Source: JAUXEH01 sp965533275
GTDB lineage: Bacteria; Acidobacteriota; Aminicenantia; Aminicenantales; Aminicenantaceae
DNA length: 64,000 nt
Assembly: GCA_965533275.1 (NCBI GenBank)
Contig: CBESWG010000004.1
Coordinates: forward strand, 1 to 64,000
Direction of reading: 5' to 3'
How positions within the stretch are numbered: the first letter of the stretch is position 1; every line of letters starts with the position of its first letter. Made by a program: the position numbers and the translations under genes. A model generated the notes under the pieces. The model worked only from the letters and a program-made list of their open reading frames with translations, ran no database searches and was not told the origin of the DNA. Below, in pieces: positions 1 to 8,364 of this stretch.

Positions 1-36
1 GACCAGTACGATCAGCAGTGTGAGTGTTTTCCTCAT
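1..36 (-). CDS. N-terminus of an exported protein (partial, runs off the window)
   Basis: Only the first 12 codons are in the window. They read MRKTLTLLIVLV, a positively charged start followed by a hydrophobic run, which is what the beginning of a signal peptide or membrane anchor looks like. The start is supported by a good ribosome binding site, AGGAGAGG, four bases upstream of the ATG on the minus strand (plus-strand 41-48). The rest of the protein lies before base 1, so its function cannot be judged. It may be cotranscribed with the FabH-like gene upstream of it on the same strand (stop at 145, gap 108 bases). Confidence 0.55.
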   Translation of the reverse strand, partial: MRKTLTLLIVLV

Positions 37-144
37 GTGTCCTCTCCTGTCAATTTACATTGTTTCTGCAAAAACTATAAATCGAAATCCTACCATAATA
101 AAGCGGCCGAAGGCAATCGCTTCCTTGCCCGGCCTATCCAACAC

Positions 145-1143
145 CTACCATCGGATTACGGCCGAAGCCCAGGTGAAGCCTGAGCCGAAGGCGGTCAGGA
201 CGACGAGGTCTCCTGTATTGATCCGTCCTTCTCTGAGAGCTTCGTCGAGCGCGATGGGAATGGATGCGGCGGTTGTATTTCCAAATCGATCGATATTCCG
301 TATGACTTTCTCGACCGGGATGCGCAGTTTTTTCGCTACCATGAGGCTGATCCGGTCGTTGGCCTGATGCGGGATGAGGTGGTCGACATCATCGATGCTC
401 AGGCCGTTCTGCTCCAGCCCGGCCCGGACCGCCTCCGGCATACGTTCCACAGCGTTCATGAACACGGTGCGGCCGTTCATCTTGGGGAGATAGCGCTTGG
501 TGTCGATTATCTCATGGGAAAATGTGGGATTGTCCTTGGGGCTGGGGGAATCCATCCAAAGCTCCTGGACGCAGCTGCCGTCGGAGAAAAGGTGTGTCGA
601 GAGGATGCCCCTGTCCTTATCCTCGGTGGGCTCCAGGATGACCGCGGCGCCCCCATCGCCGAAGAGCACGGCCAGGTCCCGTCCTTCGTCGGAGAACTCG
701 AGGTTTGAGGACTGGACCTCTGCCGCCACCAGCAGGATCTTCTTGTACGTTCCGGAACGGATGTATTGGTCGGCCACGGAGAGGGCGTAGATGAATCCGC
801 TGCACTGGTTGCGCACGTCCAGGGCTCCGATGTGATTCAACTCCAGCTTGGACTGCACGACGACTCCGATGCCCGGGAAATAGTGGTCGGGCGAAAGTGT
901 GGCAGCGATAATGAAATCGATGTCTCCCTTGGCGATGCCGGCGGCATCGATGGCCTTGAGGGCCGCCTCATAGGCCAGGTCCGACGAACCCGTTCCCGGA
1001 TCCGCGTGATGGCGGGTCACGATCCCGCTCCGCTGACGGATCCATTCATCCGACGTATCCATCAATTTTTCCAGATCGAGGTTGGAGACGACCCGGGGAG
1101 GGACAAAGTGTCCGGTTCCAGTGATTGTGGTTTGGATTCCCAT
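145..1143 (-). CDS. 3-oxoacyl-ACP synthase III family protein (FabH-like ketosynthase)
   Basis: A 332-residue thiolase-fold enzyme of the KAS III type, which condenses an acyl-CoA starter with malonyl-ACP or a related acceptor in the cytoplasm. The catalytic triad of the family is intact: Cys114 in NQCSGF, His259 in IPHQAN and Asn289 in FGNTTAASIP. An insertion around residues 195-222 makes it slightly longer than the usual 317-residue FabH, so it may belong to a specialised KAS III clade rather than be the housekeeping fabH. I chose the ATG at 1143, which begins MGIQTTITGTG, the usual FabH N-terminus; an in-frame extension to 1281 has no family similarity and runs through a terminator hairpin. 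No other fatty-acid genes flank it. The nearest lipid genes are the CerR-like/Spt-like pair at 1873-4146, so a role in supplying an unusual acyl chain is possible but unproven. Confidence 0.85.
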   Translation of the reverse strand: MGIQTTITGTGHFVPPRVVSNLDLEKLMDTSDEWIRQRSGIVTRHHADPGTGSSDLAYEAALKAIDAAGIAKGDIDFIIAATLSPDHYFPGIGVVVQSKLELNHIGALDVRNQCSGFIYALSVADQYIRSGTYKKILLVAAEVQSSNLEFSDEGRDLAVLFGDGGAAVILEPTEDKDRGILSTHLFSDGSCVQELWMDSPSPKDNPTFSHEIIDTKRYLPKMNGRTVFMNAVERMPEAVRAGLEQNGLSIDDVDHLIPHQANDRISLMVAKKLRIPVEKVIRNIDRFGNTTAASIPIALDEALREGRINTGDLVVLTAFGSGFTWASAVIRW

Positions 1144-1175
1144 TTTCTTGCCTAAGTCTATGATAAGGCATGCAT

Positions 1176-1210
1176 AAAAAAAAATAAAGCCCCCATATTC
1201 TTGCAGGGGG
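1176..1210 (-). terminator. Intrinsic terminator, possibly a leader attenuator for the FabH-like gene
   Basis: On the minus strand, CCCCC (1210-1206) pairs with GGGGG (1194-1190) around an 11-base loop. This is followed by CTTTA and nine T residues (1184-1176). It lies 32-67 bases before the FabH-like start at 1143. It could end transcripts arriving from the CerR-like gene (stop at 1873) or act as an attenuator in the FabH-like leader. A -10-like TATAGT sits at 1294-1289 on the minus strand, which would place the hairpin inside the leader. The stem is short, so strength is uncertain. Confidence 0.55.
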
Positions 1211-1413
1211 ATGACGCGCACGGTGACACAGCTCCTGAAGAAATTTCCCTGCAAAATTCCTCGTGTCTGTGAAATCCACACTCTGAAAACTATACAGGCG
1301 AACCGCGTGGATATTCCCTACTCGGGCTCTTGAGTTCGAAGTATTGACCCAGGCGCCTTTTCGGGAATTGAATATTTGCCGGCGATTGTCTAATATATGA
1401 AGAAAGAGGAAGA

Positions 1414-1893
1414 ATGTTGCTCCTGAAAAGACTCGTGCTGGCTCTCCTTCTCCTCGCACTGGCTGCGGAGTGGGAAGGCGCAGACGAGAACAGCCTGCTC
1501 CAGGTCCGGGCATCGGTCCTGCCCAGGCGCCTGGCCCGGGGGCAGGAGGGTCGGATCGAGCTGCGCTTCGCGCTGCGGGAGGGAATCACGATCAGCCCGG
1601 TTCCCCATTTCACCATCGAGCTGGATCCCTCGGACGAACTGGCCTTTCCGAAAGATTTCTTCACCAATTCGGACCTCGAGATGGAGATCATCGAAGAGGA
1701 GGGCCGCCAGTACCTTAATGTATCGGAGACGGTGAGCATCCCCTTCACGGTCAAGTCGGAGGCCCGGCGAGGGAGCCACCGCATTCAGGGAAGGATCCGG
1801 TACTTCGGCTGTTTTCTGGACGAGGGGTGGTGTCTCAAGGACACGACCATGTTCTCTGCTTCGTTCTACACGTCAAATCGGCTTATTAAATAG
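1414..1893 (+). CDS. Secreted DsbD N-terminal-domain-like protein
   Basis: A 159-residue protein with a signal peptide (residues 1 to about 22, poly-Leu core) followed by a beta-rich domain. The C-terminal part, IPFTVKSEARRGSH then a strand with FGCFLDEGWC, resembles the immunoglobulin-like N-terminal domain of the thiol:disulfide interchange protein DsbD. That domain carries a redox cysteine pair near such a YxxC...GxC pattern; here the pair is Cys133 and Cys140. The membrane and thioredoxin domains of DsbD are absent, so it stands alone in the periplasm. The ATG at 1414 follows AAAGAGGAAGA. Its last 21 bases overlap the convergent 3' end of the CerR-like gene. A weak promoter-like pair, TTGAAT (1369) and TAATAT (1391), lies just upstream. 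Exact function is uncertain. Confidence 0.7.
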   Translation: MLLLKRLVLALLLLALAAEWEGADENSLLQVRASVLPRRLARGQEGRIELRFALREGITISPVPHFTIELDPSDELAFPKDFFTNSDLEMEIIEEEGRQYLNVSETVSIPFTVKSEARRGSHRIQGRIRYFGCFLDEGWCLKDTTMFSASFYTSNRLIK

Positions 1894-2862
1894 CCAGTTG
1901 TTGTCCCGGTACCAGTCGACGGTCTCTTGCAGGGCCTGTTCCAGAGGATATTCAACCTTGAAGCCCAGCTGTTCCTGGGCCTTACTCATGTCGGCTACCC
2001 AGGCATCCTGACGCATCTCACGGATCTTGTTGCGATCGAGGATGCTGACCTTCCGTGTCAGTGTGCAGGTGGCTTCGGACATCAGGGCCACCAGGTACAC
2101 GAGCGGGAGCGGGAAGCGGACCATGCGGGGTGTCCGCCCCAGGGCCTTGCCGGCTGCACTGCCGAATTCGTCCCAGCTGTAGGGCTCAGGATCACCGATG
2201 TTGTAGATCTCTCCACTTGGATCCTTATCGCGAACGGTCAATTTCAGCGCCTCCACCAGGTCTTTGACGTAGCAGAGGCTCACCTTGTGGCCGGCAGATC
2301 CGAACGTCGGCATGATCCCTTTCTGGATCATTCGGAACAGGGTGAGGAAGTCTCGGTCCCGAGGCCCGTAGACCGGCCCCACGCGAACGATTGTCAGGGG
2401 GAACCGGTCTTTGAATCTGTGGGCCTCCTGTTCACCAGCCAGTTTGCTGCGGCCGTAGGGGGTCAGGGGCTGGGGAGGATCGTCCTCCTGGACTGCCCTG
2501 TCTGTCCGGCTGGGCCCGGCTGCAGCCAGGCTGCTGAGTACCACAAGCCTGCGCGGACTCAGGTTCTGGTCGACCAACGCCTGAAAAAGACTTGCTGAGC
2601 CTTCCTGGTTTACGGTATAATAATCAGCCGGTTTGCGGACTTTTGTCGAGCCAGCCAAGTGGAAGATGGTATCGACATCTTCGGGTATGGATGGGAGTGA
2701 TCTCAGATCACCCTCCAGAAAGTGGATTTCGCGTCCTTCCAGCCATTTTGGGTTTTGGAGGTCACGAACCAGCGCATAGATTTCTATGTTGCCTTCCGCC
2801 AGGAGGGAATCGACGAGGTGGCTTCCGATGAACCCGGTTCCGCCCGTAACAAAGACTTTCAT
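1873..2862 (-). CDS. NAD-dependent epimerase/dehydratase, CerR (ceramide reductase)-like
   Basis: A 329-residue extended short-chain dehydrogenase. The Rossmann motif GGTGFIGS is at residues 7-14 and the catalytic YxxxK is Tyr136/Lys140 in PYGRSK. The ATG at 2862 was chosen because it starts at MKVFVTGG; reading further upstream only runs antisense through the neighbouring gene. The C-terminal half (YVKDLVEAL, then LGFKVEYPLEQAL and WYRDNNWL) resembles the epimerase family that includes bacterial ceramide reductase CerR, from my memory of Bacteroidota sequences. The divergent neighbour is an Spt-like enzyme, which strengthens that reading. The alternative is a nucleotide-sugar epimerase or dihydroflavonol-reductase-like enzyme. 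A sigma70-type promoter ends only six bases before the ATG, so the mRNA may be leaderless. Confidence 0.8.
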   Translation of the reverse strand: MKVFVTGGTGFIGSHLVDSLLAEGNIEIYALVRDLQNPKWLEGREIHFLEGDLRSLPSIPEDVDTIFHLAGSTKVRKPADYYTVNQEGSASLFQALVDQNLSPRRLVVLSSLAAAGPSRTDRAVQEDDPPQPLTPYGRSKLAGEQEAHRFKDRFPLTIVRVGPVYGPRDRDFLTLFRMIQKGIMPTFGSAGHKVSLCYVKDLVEALKLTVRDKDPSGEIYNIGDPEPYSWDEFGSAAGKALGRTPRMVRFPLPLVYLVALMSEATCTLTRKVSILDRNKIREMRQDAWVADMSKAQEQLGFKVEYPLEQALQETVDWYRDNNWLFNKPI

Positions 2863-2868
2863 GATCCG

Positions 2869-2897
2869 ATTGTATGAAAATGCGCCATCCCGGTCAA
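2869..2897 (-). promoter_or_regulatory. Sigma70-type promoter of the CerR-like gene, predicted leaderless
   Basis: On the minus strand TTGACC (2897-2892), a 17-base spacer and TACAAT (2874-2869) form a strong promoter. Only six bases separate the -10 box from the ATG at 2862. Transcription would therefore start at or within a base or two of the start codon. There is no Shine-Dalgarno sequence between the -10 and the ATG. Confidence 0.65.
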
Positions 2898-2961
2898 TCG
2901 ACCTATCTGGAGCCCGAAGGGGACGGTCACTCCGGGATCCGCTGATCACGAGGAGGACACC

Positions 2962-4146
2962 ATGAGCATATTTGATAAATGTTTTGCTTTCACCAGGGCC
3001 GAGGAGGCACAGCAGATGGGGCTGTATCCCTATTTCACACCCATCCAGGAAGTCAAGGGGAACAGGGTCAAGATCGATGGCCAGGATGTGATCATGGTCG
3101 GTTCCAACAACTATCTGGGATTGCTCGATCATCCCCAGGTCAAGCAAGCTGCCAAGGATGCCATCGACCAATATGGCGTGGCCACCTGCGGTTCCCGCTT
3201 CCTGAACGGCACCCTGGACATCCATGTACAGCTGGAAAAACGACTGGCAGAATTCATGCAGACCGAGGCCGCCGTCACCTTCAGCACCGGTTTCCAGACG
3301 AACCAGGGGATCATCGCCACGCTCGTGGGGAAGGGCGATGCCGTGATCACCGATCGTATGGATCATGCCAGCATCATCGATGCCTGCCGGCTGTCCTATG
3401 GAAACGTACACACGTTCCGGCATAACGACATGGACGACCTGAAGTGTGTGCTGTCTTCTCTGGACGAAAATATCGACAAACTGATCGTCGTAGACGGTGT
3501 CTTCAGCATGGAGGGAGATCTGACCGACCTCCCTGGTGTAGTGGAGCTCGGTAAAGCCTATGGCTGCAAGATCCTGGTGGATGATGCACATGGACTGGGA
3601 GTTATGGGGAGGAACGGCCGCGGCACCGCGGAGCACTTCGGGCTGGAAGACCAGATCGACCTGGTAATGGGAACCTTCAGCAAGTCATTCGCCTCTTTGG
3701 GAGGATTTGTGGTCGGAGGCGCCAAGGTCATTTCCTACATCAAACATCACGCCCGGTCCCTGATCTTCAGCGCCAGCATCACCCCGGCCTCGGTGGCCAC
3801 GGCTCTGGCTACGCTGGACCTGATCCAGAAGGAGCCCGAGCGCCGAGAAAGGTTGTGGGCGATCACGGAGAAGATGCGCAGCGGCTTTCAGGCCATGGGC
3901 TATGATACAGGCCCGACCGAGAGCCCGGTCATCCCGGTCATGGTGGGAGATGATGCCAAAACCTTCATGCTGTGGAAGGCCCTGAGGGAACAGGGCATCT
4001 TCACCAATCCCGTGGTCTTTCCGGCTGTCCCACACGGTCAAGCCCTCATCCGAACCAGCTATTCCGCCACACATACGGACGAGGATCTGGATACGGTCCT
4101 GGCGTGTTTTGAGCGTTCCGGGAAGGCACTCGGCATTCTGGGCTAG
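2962..4146 (+). CDS. PLP-dependent acyltransferase of the alpha-oxoamine synthase family, serine palmitoyltransferase (Spt)-like
   Basis: A 394-residue cytoplasmic enzyme that would join an acyl-CoA or acyl-ACP to an amino acid with loss of CO2. The PLP lysine is Lys241 in MGTFSKSFAS; the PLP-ring residues His135 (MDHAS) and Asp207-His210 (DDAH) are present. Relatives are serine palmitoyltransferase, 2-amino-3-ketobutyrate CoA ligase (Kbl) and AONS (BioF). The MGTFSKS-FASLGGF segment and N-terminal YPYFTPI match my recollection of Bacteroides-type Spt better than Kbl, which has GTLGKALGG. There is no adjacent tdh or bio gene, but a CerR-like gene is divergent, which fits sphinganine/ceramide synthesis. 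The ATG follows GAGGAGGACACC. Assignment to Spt is inference from motif style and context. Confidence 0.8.
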   Translation: MSIFDKCFAFTRAEEAQQMGLYPYFTPIQEVKGNRVKIDGQDVIMVGSNNYLGLLDHPQVKQAAKDAIDQYGVATCGSRFLNGTLDIHVQLEKRLAEFMQTEAAVTFSTGFQTNQGIIATLVGKGDAVITDRMDHASIIDACRLSYGNVHTFRHNDMDDLKCVLSSLDENIDKLIVVDGVFSMEGDLTDLPGVVELGKAYGCKILVDDAHGLGVMGRNGRGTAEHFGLEDQIDLVMGTFSKSFASLGGFVVGGAKVISYIKHHARSLIFSASITPASVATALATLDLIQKEPERRERLWAITEKMRSGFQAMGYDTGPTESPVIPVMVGDDAKTFMLWKALREQGIFTNPVVFPAVPHGQALIRTSYSATHTDEDLDTVLACFERSGKALGILG

Positions 4147-4281
4147 CTGCAACGATATCATTAGCTTTAAGTTATAGAGATGTTCGATCCAAAAACATAA
4201 TGACACGATAAGCCCTCGCCACGGGATATCCCATGATCTTCAATGCATCGGGTGCCGGGTGAAATTTTAGGATATGGAAAG

Positions 4282-6105
4282 ATGAACAAAATCAAATATT
4301 GCAGGATAGGGACTCCGGTATTCTTCCTGGTTGGCATGATCTTAGCGGCCGGAGTAGGCCTGGCTCAACAGGTTATGCCGGTCGACCAGGTCCGGGCCGG
4401 TATGAGAGGCAAGGGACGGAGTGTCTTCCAGGGGACCACCCAGGAGGAATTCGATGTCGAGATCATGGGTGTCCTCAGGAGCCATGCCAGCGTGGGGCCC
4501 AAAAAAAACCTTATCCTGGCGCGGCTGCGAAGCGATCGGCTGCAGAAAGAAGGTGTATCCCAAGGCATGAGCGGCAGCCCCGTTTATATCGATGGCAAGA
4601 TCGTGGGTGCAGTTGCGTTCAGCTTCCCGTATTCCACGGAACCCATCGCCGGCATCACGCCCATCGAAGAGATGCTGGCCATCGAAAACGTGGAAACCCC
4701 GCGTTCCATGTTCAGCCAGCCCCGTCCCATCCAGAAATATATGACGCTGGAAGAGCTTTTTTCCATCCACGCGGACGTGTTCTCAGCCATGGAGCCCGCA
4801 GTGTACGAAGGCCAGACCCTGGTCCCGATGCGGATGCCCCTGGTTTTTTCCGGCTTTTCCCCAAGAGCTTTCGACAGGAGCAAGGACTATTTTTCACGCA
4901 TGGGTTTCCAGCCTGTCAGCTCGAGTTTTCAGGCAGAACCCCAGGAGGGAGTGACTCTGCCTCCCACCAGGCTGAAGGCCGGCGATGCGGTGGGGATTCA
5001 GTTCATCACCGGCGACCTCCTCATGGACGCCACGGGCACCGTGACCTATGTGGAGGGGAACAAGGTCCTCGCATTCGGGCACCCCATCTATAACCTGGGG
5101 CCGGTGGATTTTGCCATGGCCAAGGCCGACGTGATCGGCGTGCTCCCCAGCCTGAACGTATCGCAGAAGCTGGCCATTTCCACGACTCAGATCGGCCGCT
5201 TTGTCCAGGATCGAGCTGCGGGGGCGTTGGGGGAGCTGGGTCAGCCGCCCCGAATGATCCCGGTCAATATCGAACTGCTCAAATCGGAGACGGATGTCAA
5301 GAGCTACAAACTCAAGGTGGCGGACGATAAGCTGTTGACGCCCTTCCTGCTCAACACAGCAGTGACCAGCCTGATGCTGGCCGAGGAGCGCTCCTCTTCC
5401 GATCTTTCGCTGGAATTCATGGGTAACATCTATCTCGAGAACGGGATGAGCATCCAGATGGAAGACCTGTTCTCAGGGAATTTCGACAGCGCCATTGGGA
5501 ATGTCGTCAACATGATCACCTCTGTGGCCTTCTTCCTGACCAACAACGAGTTCACGGACCTGGCGATCCACCGCATCGACCTCAAATTCGCCGCCACCGA
5601 AGATGTCCGCGTTTCCTACCTGGAAAAGGTCCTGCTGGATAAATACGATGTCTCTCCCGGAGAGCTCATCCAGGTTAAGATATTCATCCGCAATTTCGGA
5701 GGCGGCGGTCACGTCCAGGAGGGAGTGATTCCAGCGCCCAACCTGCCCCCCGGATCGGAGTTCTACTTGATCGTGTCGGATACGCTCAGCCTGCAGCAGT
5801 TCGAGAGGACCCAGTACCGGAGCGCGGGATTCGTGCCGCGCAGCCTCGATCAGATGGTGCGGATGCTCGGCAGCCTCCGCAAGAACAATAGAATCTACCT
5901 CAAGATCGTGGCGGAAAAGCCCGGGCTGTTCCTGAAAGGGGAGGAGATGCCCAACCTTCCTCCGTCGATGAAATCCATGTTTGCATCCCCCCGGGCCGCC
6001 AGTTCGGCAGCCACCGACCTGACACGCTCCACGTTGTTTCAGGTGCAGGTGCGGGTTCCCTCCGTGTTTCAGGGGGCGACGATCATCCCCTTGAAGATAA
6101 AATGA
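4282..6105 (+). CDS. SpoIVB peptidase S55-domain protein with swapped half-domains
   Basis: A 607-residue exported protein. Residues 1 to about 32 form a signal peptide ending in a cleavable AxA-like region (GVGLAQQ). The S55 serine peptidase motif QGMSGSPVY gives a probable catalytic Ser97. The histidine motif AFGHP (His267) lies after it, whereas in sporulation protease SpoIVB the histidine half comes first. The C-terminal 250 residues are a separate beta-rich region with no motif I recognise. The start at 4282 (MNKIKYC) gives the compact signal peptide; an upstream in-frame ATG at 4243 adds 13 non-signal residues. It is followed 88 bases later by a propeller protein, a pairing that suggests a joint cell-envelope role. 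The substrate is unknown; the organism need not sporulate, since this variant occurs in non-sporulating diderms. Confidence 0.8.
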   Translation: MNKIKYCRIGTPVFFLVGMILAAGVGLAQQVMPVDQVRAGMRGKGRSVFQGTTQEEFDVEIMGVLRSHASVGPKKNLILARLRSDRLQKEGVSQGMSGSPVYIDGKIVGAVAFSFPYSTEPIAGITPIEEMLAIENVETPRSMFSQPRPIQKYMTLEELFSIHADVFSAMEPAVYEGQTLVPMRMPLVFSGFSPRAFDRSKDYFSRMGFQPVSSSFQAEPQEGVTLPPTRLKAGDAVGIQFITGDLLMDATGTVTYVEGNKVLAFGHPIYNLGPVDFAMAKADVIGVLPSLNVSQKLAISTTQIGRFVQDRAAGALGELGQPPRMIPVNIELLKSETDVKSYKLKVADDKLLTPFLLNTAVTSLMLAEERSSSDLSLEFMGNIYLENGMSIQMEDLFSGNFDSAIGNVVNMITSVAFFLTNNEFTDLAIHRIDLKFAATEDVRVSYLEKVLLDKYDVSPGELIQVKIFIRNFGGGGHVQEGVIPAPNLPPGSEFYLIVSDTLSLQQFERTQYRSAGFVPRSLDQMVRMLGSLRKNNRIYLKIVAEKPGLFLKGEEMPNLPPSMKSMFASPRAASSAATDLTRSTLFQVQVRVPSVFQGATIIPLKIK

Positions 6106-6193
6106 TGACCGGGAAATTACACGAGAGGTGTTGAGCATGAGCACTACCGGAAACCACAAACTGGGAAGCACCACAACAAACAAGGAGTGGAAG

Positions 6194-8359
6194 ATGAAAA
6201 AGAGACTGATCGTCCTGGGCGCCGCCCTCATGATCGTGAGCGCCGTTTCTCTTGATGCCGTTACCCCCCGCAGATGGGAACTCATTCGCCTGGAACACTT
6301 CCTCAAGGGCAAGTTCGACGGCATCTCTGTCTCCTATAGCGGCATCCTTTCCCTGGCTCCCCGGGAAGTCCAGTGGCAGGGCCCCACCGAGGAGTTCTAC
6401 CTGTCGGTTCTAAAGGGCCGGGATGGGACTGTTTTTGTGGGGACCGGACACGGCGGCAACATCTACAGGATCGACAGCGAGGGCAAAGCCGAGCTGTACT
6501 TCCATGCTCCGGAAATGGACGTGTACTGCATGGCTCAGGATGCCCGCGGGAACCTGTACGCCGGCTCATCACCCAACGGCAAGATCTACAAGATCACGGC
6601 GTCCATGACGGGAGGGCCGTTCTTTGACCCGGAGGAGAGATACATCTGGGACCTGGAGTTCATCGACGATGACATCCTGCTCGCCGCGGTTGGCGAGAGC
6701 GGGGGGATCTACACCATCAGCCCTGCTGGCGACGGCACAGAATGGCTCAAGGCCAAGGAAAACCATATCCTCTGCCTCGAGAAAACAGCGGAGGGGGAGA
6801 TCCTTGCCGGAAGCGGTGGAAAAGGGCGCCTGTACCGGTTGGCGCGGGGGAAGGCCCCGGCCATCGTTTTCGAGTCCCCGTTCGAAGAGATCCGGGCGAT
6901 CACACAGGATGACCAGGGGACGATCTACATGGCGGCCGGAGGCCGTGTCTCGCGGCCTGCCGTAAATGTGCCCTCCACCCCATCCAGCGGAGCCGTGACC
7001 ACGGATGTTTCCATCACCGTGACCCCGGAGGGGACCTCTCCCTCGGAGCCCGGGTCAGGAGGGCTGCAGCAGCCGGGCGCGCTGTTCCGCATCGGGACAG
7101 ACGGCATGGCCAAGCAGATCTGGTCATCGGAGGAGGATATCATCTATACCCTGCTCTGGGACGAAGCCCAGGAACGGATCATTTTCGGCACTGGAAACCG
7201 GGGTCGGATCTATGCGGCTGACAGGGCCGAGAAGGTCTCTCTCCTGCTTCAGAAGGATTCCGAACAGGTGTTCAACCTGATGGCGGGGGATTCTCGGGTC
7301 TACAGCCTGGCCAACAATCCTCCGGATCTGAGCCTCATCTATCCGGAACAGCGCGAACGGGGGGAATACCTCAGCGAGGTGTTCGATGCCGGACTCCTTT
7401 CTTCCTGGGGCCGCATAGAGTGGGACGCGACCACACCCAGGAACACCACGATCCAGCTCCAGACCCGGAGCGGCAACTCCGATCAGCCCGGGCCCACCTG
7501 GAGCAACTGGTCTCCTCCCTACCAGAACGGTCCGGGTGAACAGATCCTCAATCCCCGGGGACGCTACCTCCAGTTCAAGGTCCTGTTCCGGACCGATTCC
7601 CTCCGGACCTCTCCCGATATCCGTAAGGTCTCCCTCTCCTATCTTCAGACCAATGTCGCGCCCGTTGTGTCCCAGATGGAAATCCTGCCGGTGAATACCA
7701 TCTTCCTGGAATCGCCGCCCCTGGACGAACCGGTCATGGGCCTGAATCCCGGTCCGGCGGCCAAGGCCTCGGCCCAGAAGTCGTCGGCCTCGAGTATGAT
7801 GATGGCCAAGAAGGCAGAGCGCAAGGGATTCCAGACCGTGATCTGGGAAGCCAGGGACGAGAATGGGGACCATCTGCTGTACGATCTGTACATCAGGGAG
7901 CGCCGGGCCGAGAGCTGGCGCCAGCTGAAGTCCTCCGTGATCCAGAAGATCTTCGCCTTCGAAACGCTGACCCTCCCCGACGGCGAGTATGAGCTCAAGC
8001 TGGAGGCCAACGACAGCCCTTCCAATCCTGTCGGCAGAGAACTTCGGGCAGAAAAGATCAGCCGGCCGTTCGTCATTGACAATTCACTGCCCGTGATCAG
8101 CGGATTTGAGGCCTCTCGCAGCGGCTCTCGGCTGTCACTGCAGTTTACGGCTCAGGATGGATTCTCCCGCATCAAGGAAGTCAAATATCTGATCCGGCCC
8201 GATGAGTGGCGCTCGGTCTTCCCTCAGGACGGGATCTGTGACAATCGGGTGGAGCGGTTCGAGTTCAGCGTGACGCTTCCCGCTCAGGTGGACAACATGG
8301 TGACGATCAAGGTCGTGGACGAACACGGCAACGTGGGCGTTCGCCGCACCGAATTCTAA
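6194..8359 (+). CDS. Secreted beta-propeller protein with C-terminal Ig-like region
   Basis: A 721-residue protein with a signal peptide (MKKRLIVLGAALMIVSAVSLDA). Residues about 60-400 contain repeated blades of the type GTVFVGTGHGGNIYRI, GNLYAGSSPNGKIYKI and ILAGSGGKGRLYRL, the pattern of NHL/PQQ/two-component-regulator propellers. A Ser/Thr/Pro-rich linker sits at about residues 260-295 inside the propeller. The remainder is beta-rich and resembles Ig/fibronectin-type surface modules (DENGDHLLYDLYIRE). I chose the ATG at 6194, preceded by AAGGAG at six bases; an ATG at 6137 in the same frame would place 19 polar residues before the signal peptide. It probably shares a transcript with the S55 protein. 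It is likely extracytoplasmic and of unknown function. Confidence 0.75.
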   Translation: MKKRLIVLGAALMIVSAVSLDAVTPRRWELIRLEHFLKGKFDGISVSYSGILSLAPREVQWQGPTEEFYLSVLKGRDGTVFVGTGHGGNIYRIDSEGKAELYFHAPEMDVYCMAQDARGNLYAGSSPNGKIYKITASMTGGPFFDPEERYIWDLEFIDDDILLAAVGESGGIYTISPAGDGTEWLKAKENHILCLEKTAEGEILAGSGGKGRLYRLARGKAPAIVFESPFEEIRAITQDDQGTIYMAAGGRVSRPAVNVPSTPSSGAVTTDVSITVTPEGTSPSEPGSGGLQQPGALFRIGTDGMAKQIWSSEEDIIYTLLWDEAQERIIFGTGNRGRIYAADRAEKVSLLLQKDSEQVFNLMAGDSRVYSLANNPPDLSLIYPEQRERGEYLSEVFDAGLLSSWGRIEWDATTPRNTTIQLQTRSGNSDQPGPTWSNWSPPYQNGPGEQILNPRGRYLQFKVLFRTDSLRTSPDIRKVSLSYLQTNVAPVVSQMEILPVNTIFLESPPLDEPVMGLNPGPAAKASAQKSSASSMMMAKKAERKGFQTVIWEARDENGDHLLYDLYIRERRAESWRQLKSSVIQKIFAFETLTLPDGEYELKLEANDSPSNPVGRELRAEKISRPFVIDNSLPVISGFEASRSGSRLSLQFTAQDGFSRIKEVKYLIRPDEWRSVFPQDGICDNRVERFEFSVTLPAQVDNMVTIKVVDEHGNVGVRRTEF

Positions 8360-8364
8360 CGGCC

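Noticed and set aside
1144..1281. In-frame upstream extension of the FabH-like gene
   Set aside because: It passes through the terminator hairpin and has no FabH similarity; MGIQTTITGTG is the normal N-terminus.
2863..3636. In-frame upstream extension of the CerR-like gene
   Set aside because: It runs antisense through the Spt-like gene; the Rossmann motif begins right after the ATG at 2862.
4223..4232. GGGATATCCC palindrome before the S55 gene
   Set aside because: A ten-base palindrome is expected by chance in this length and no second copy or promoter element is associated with it.
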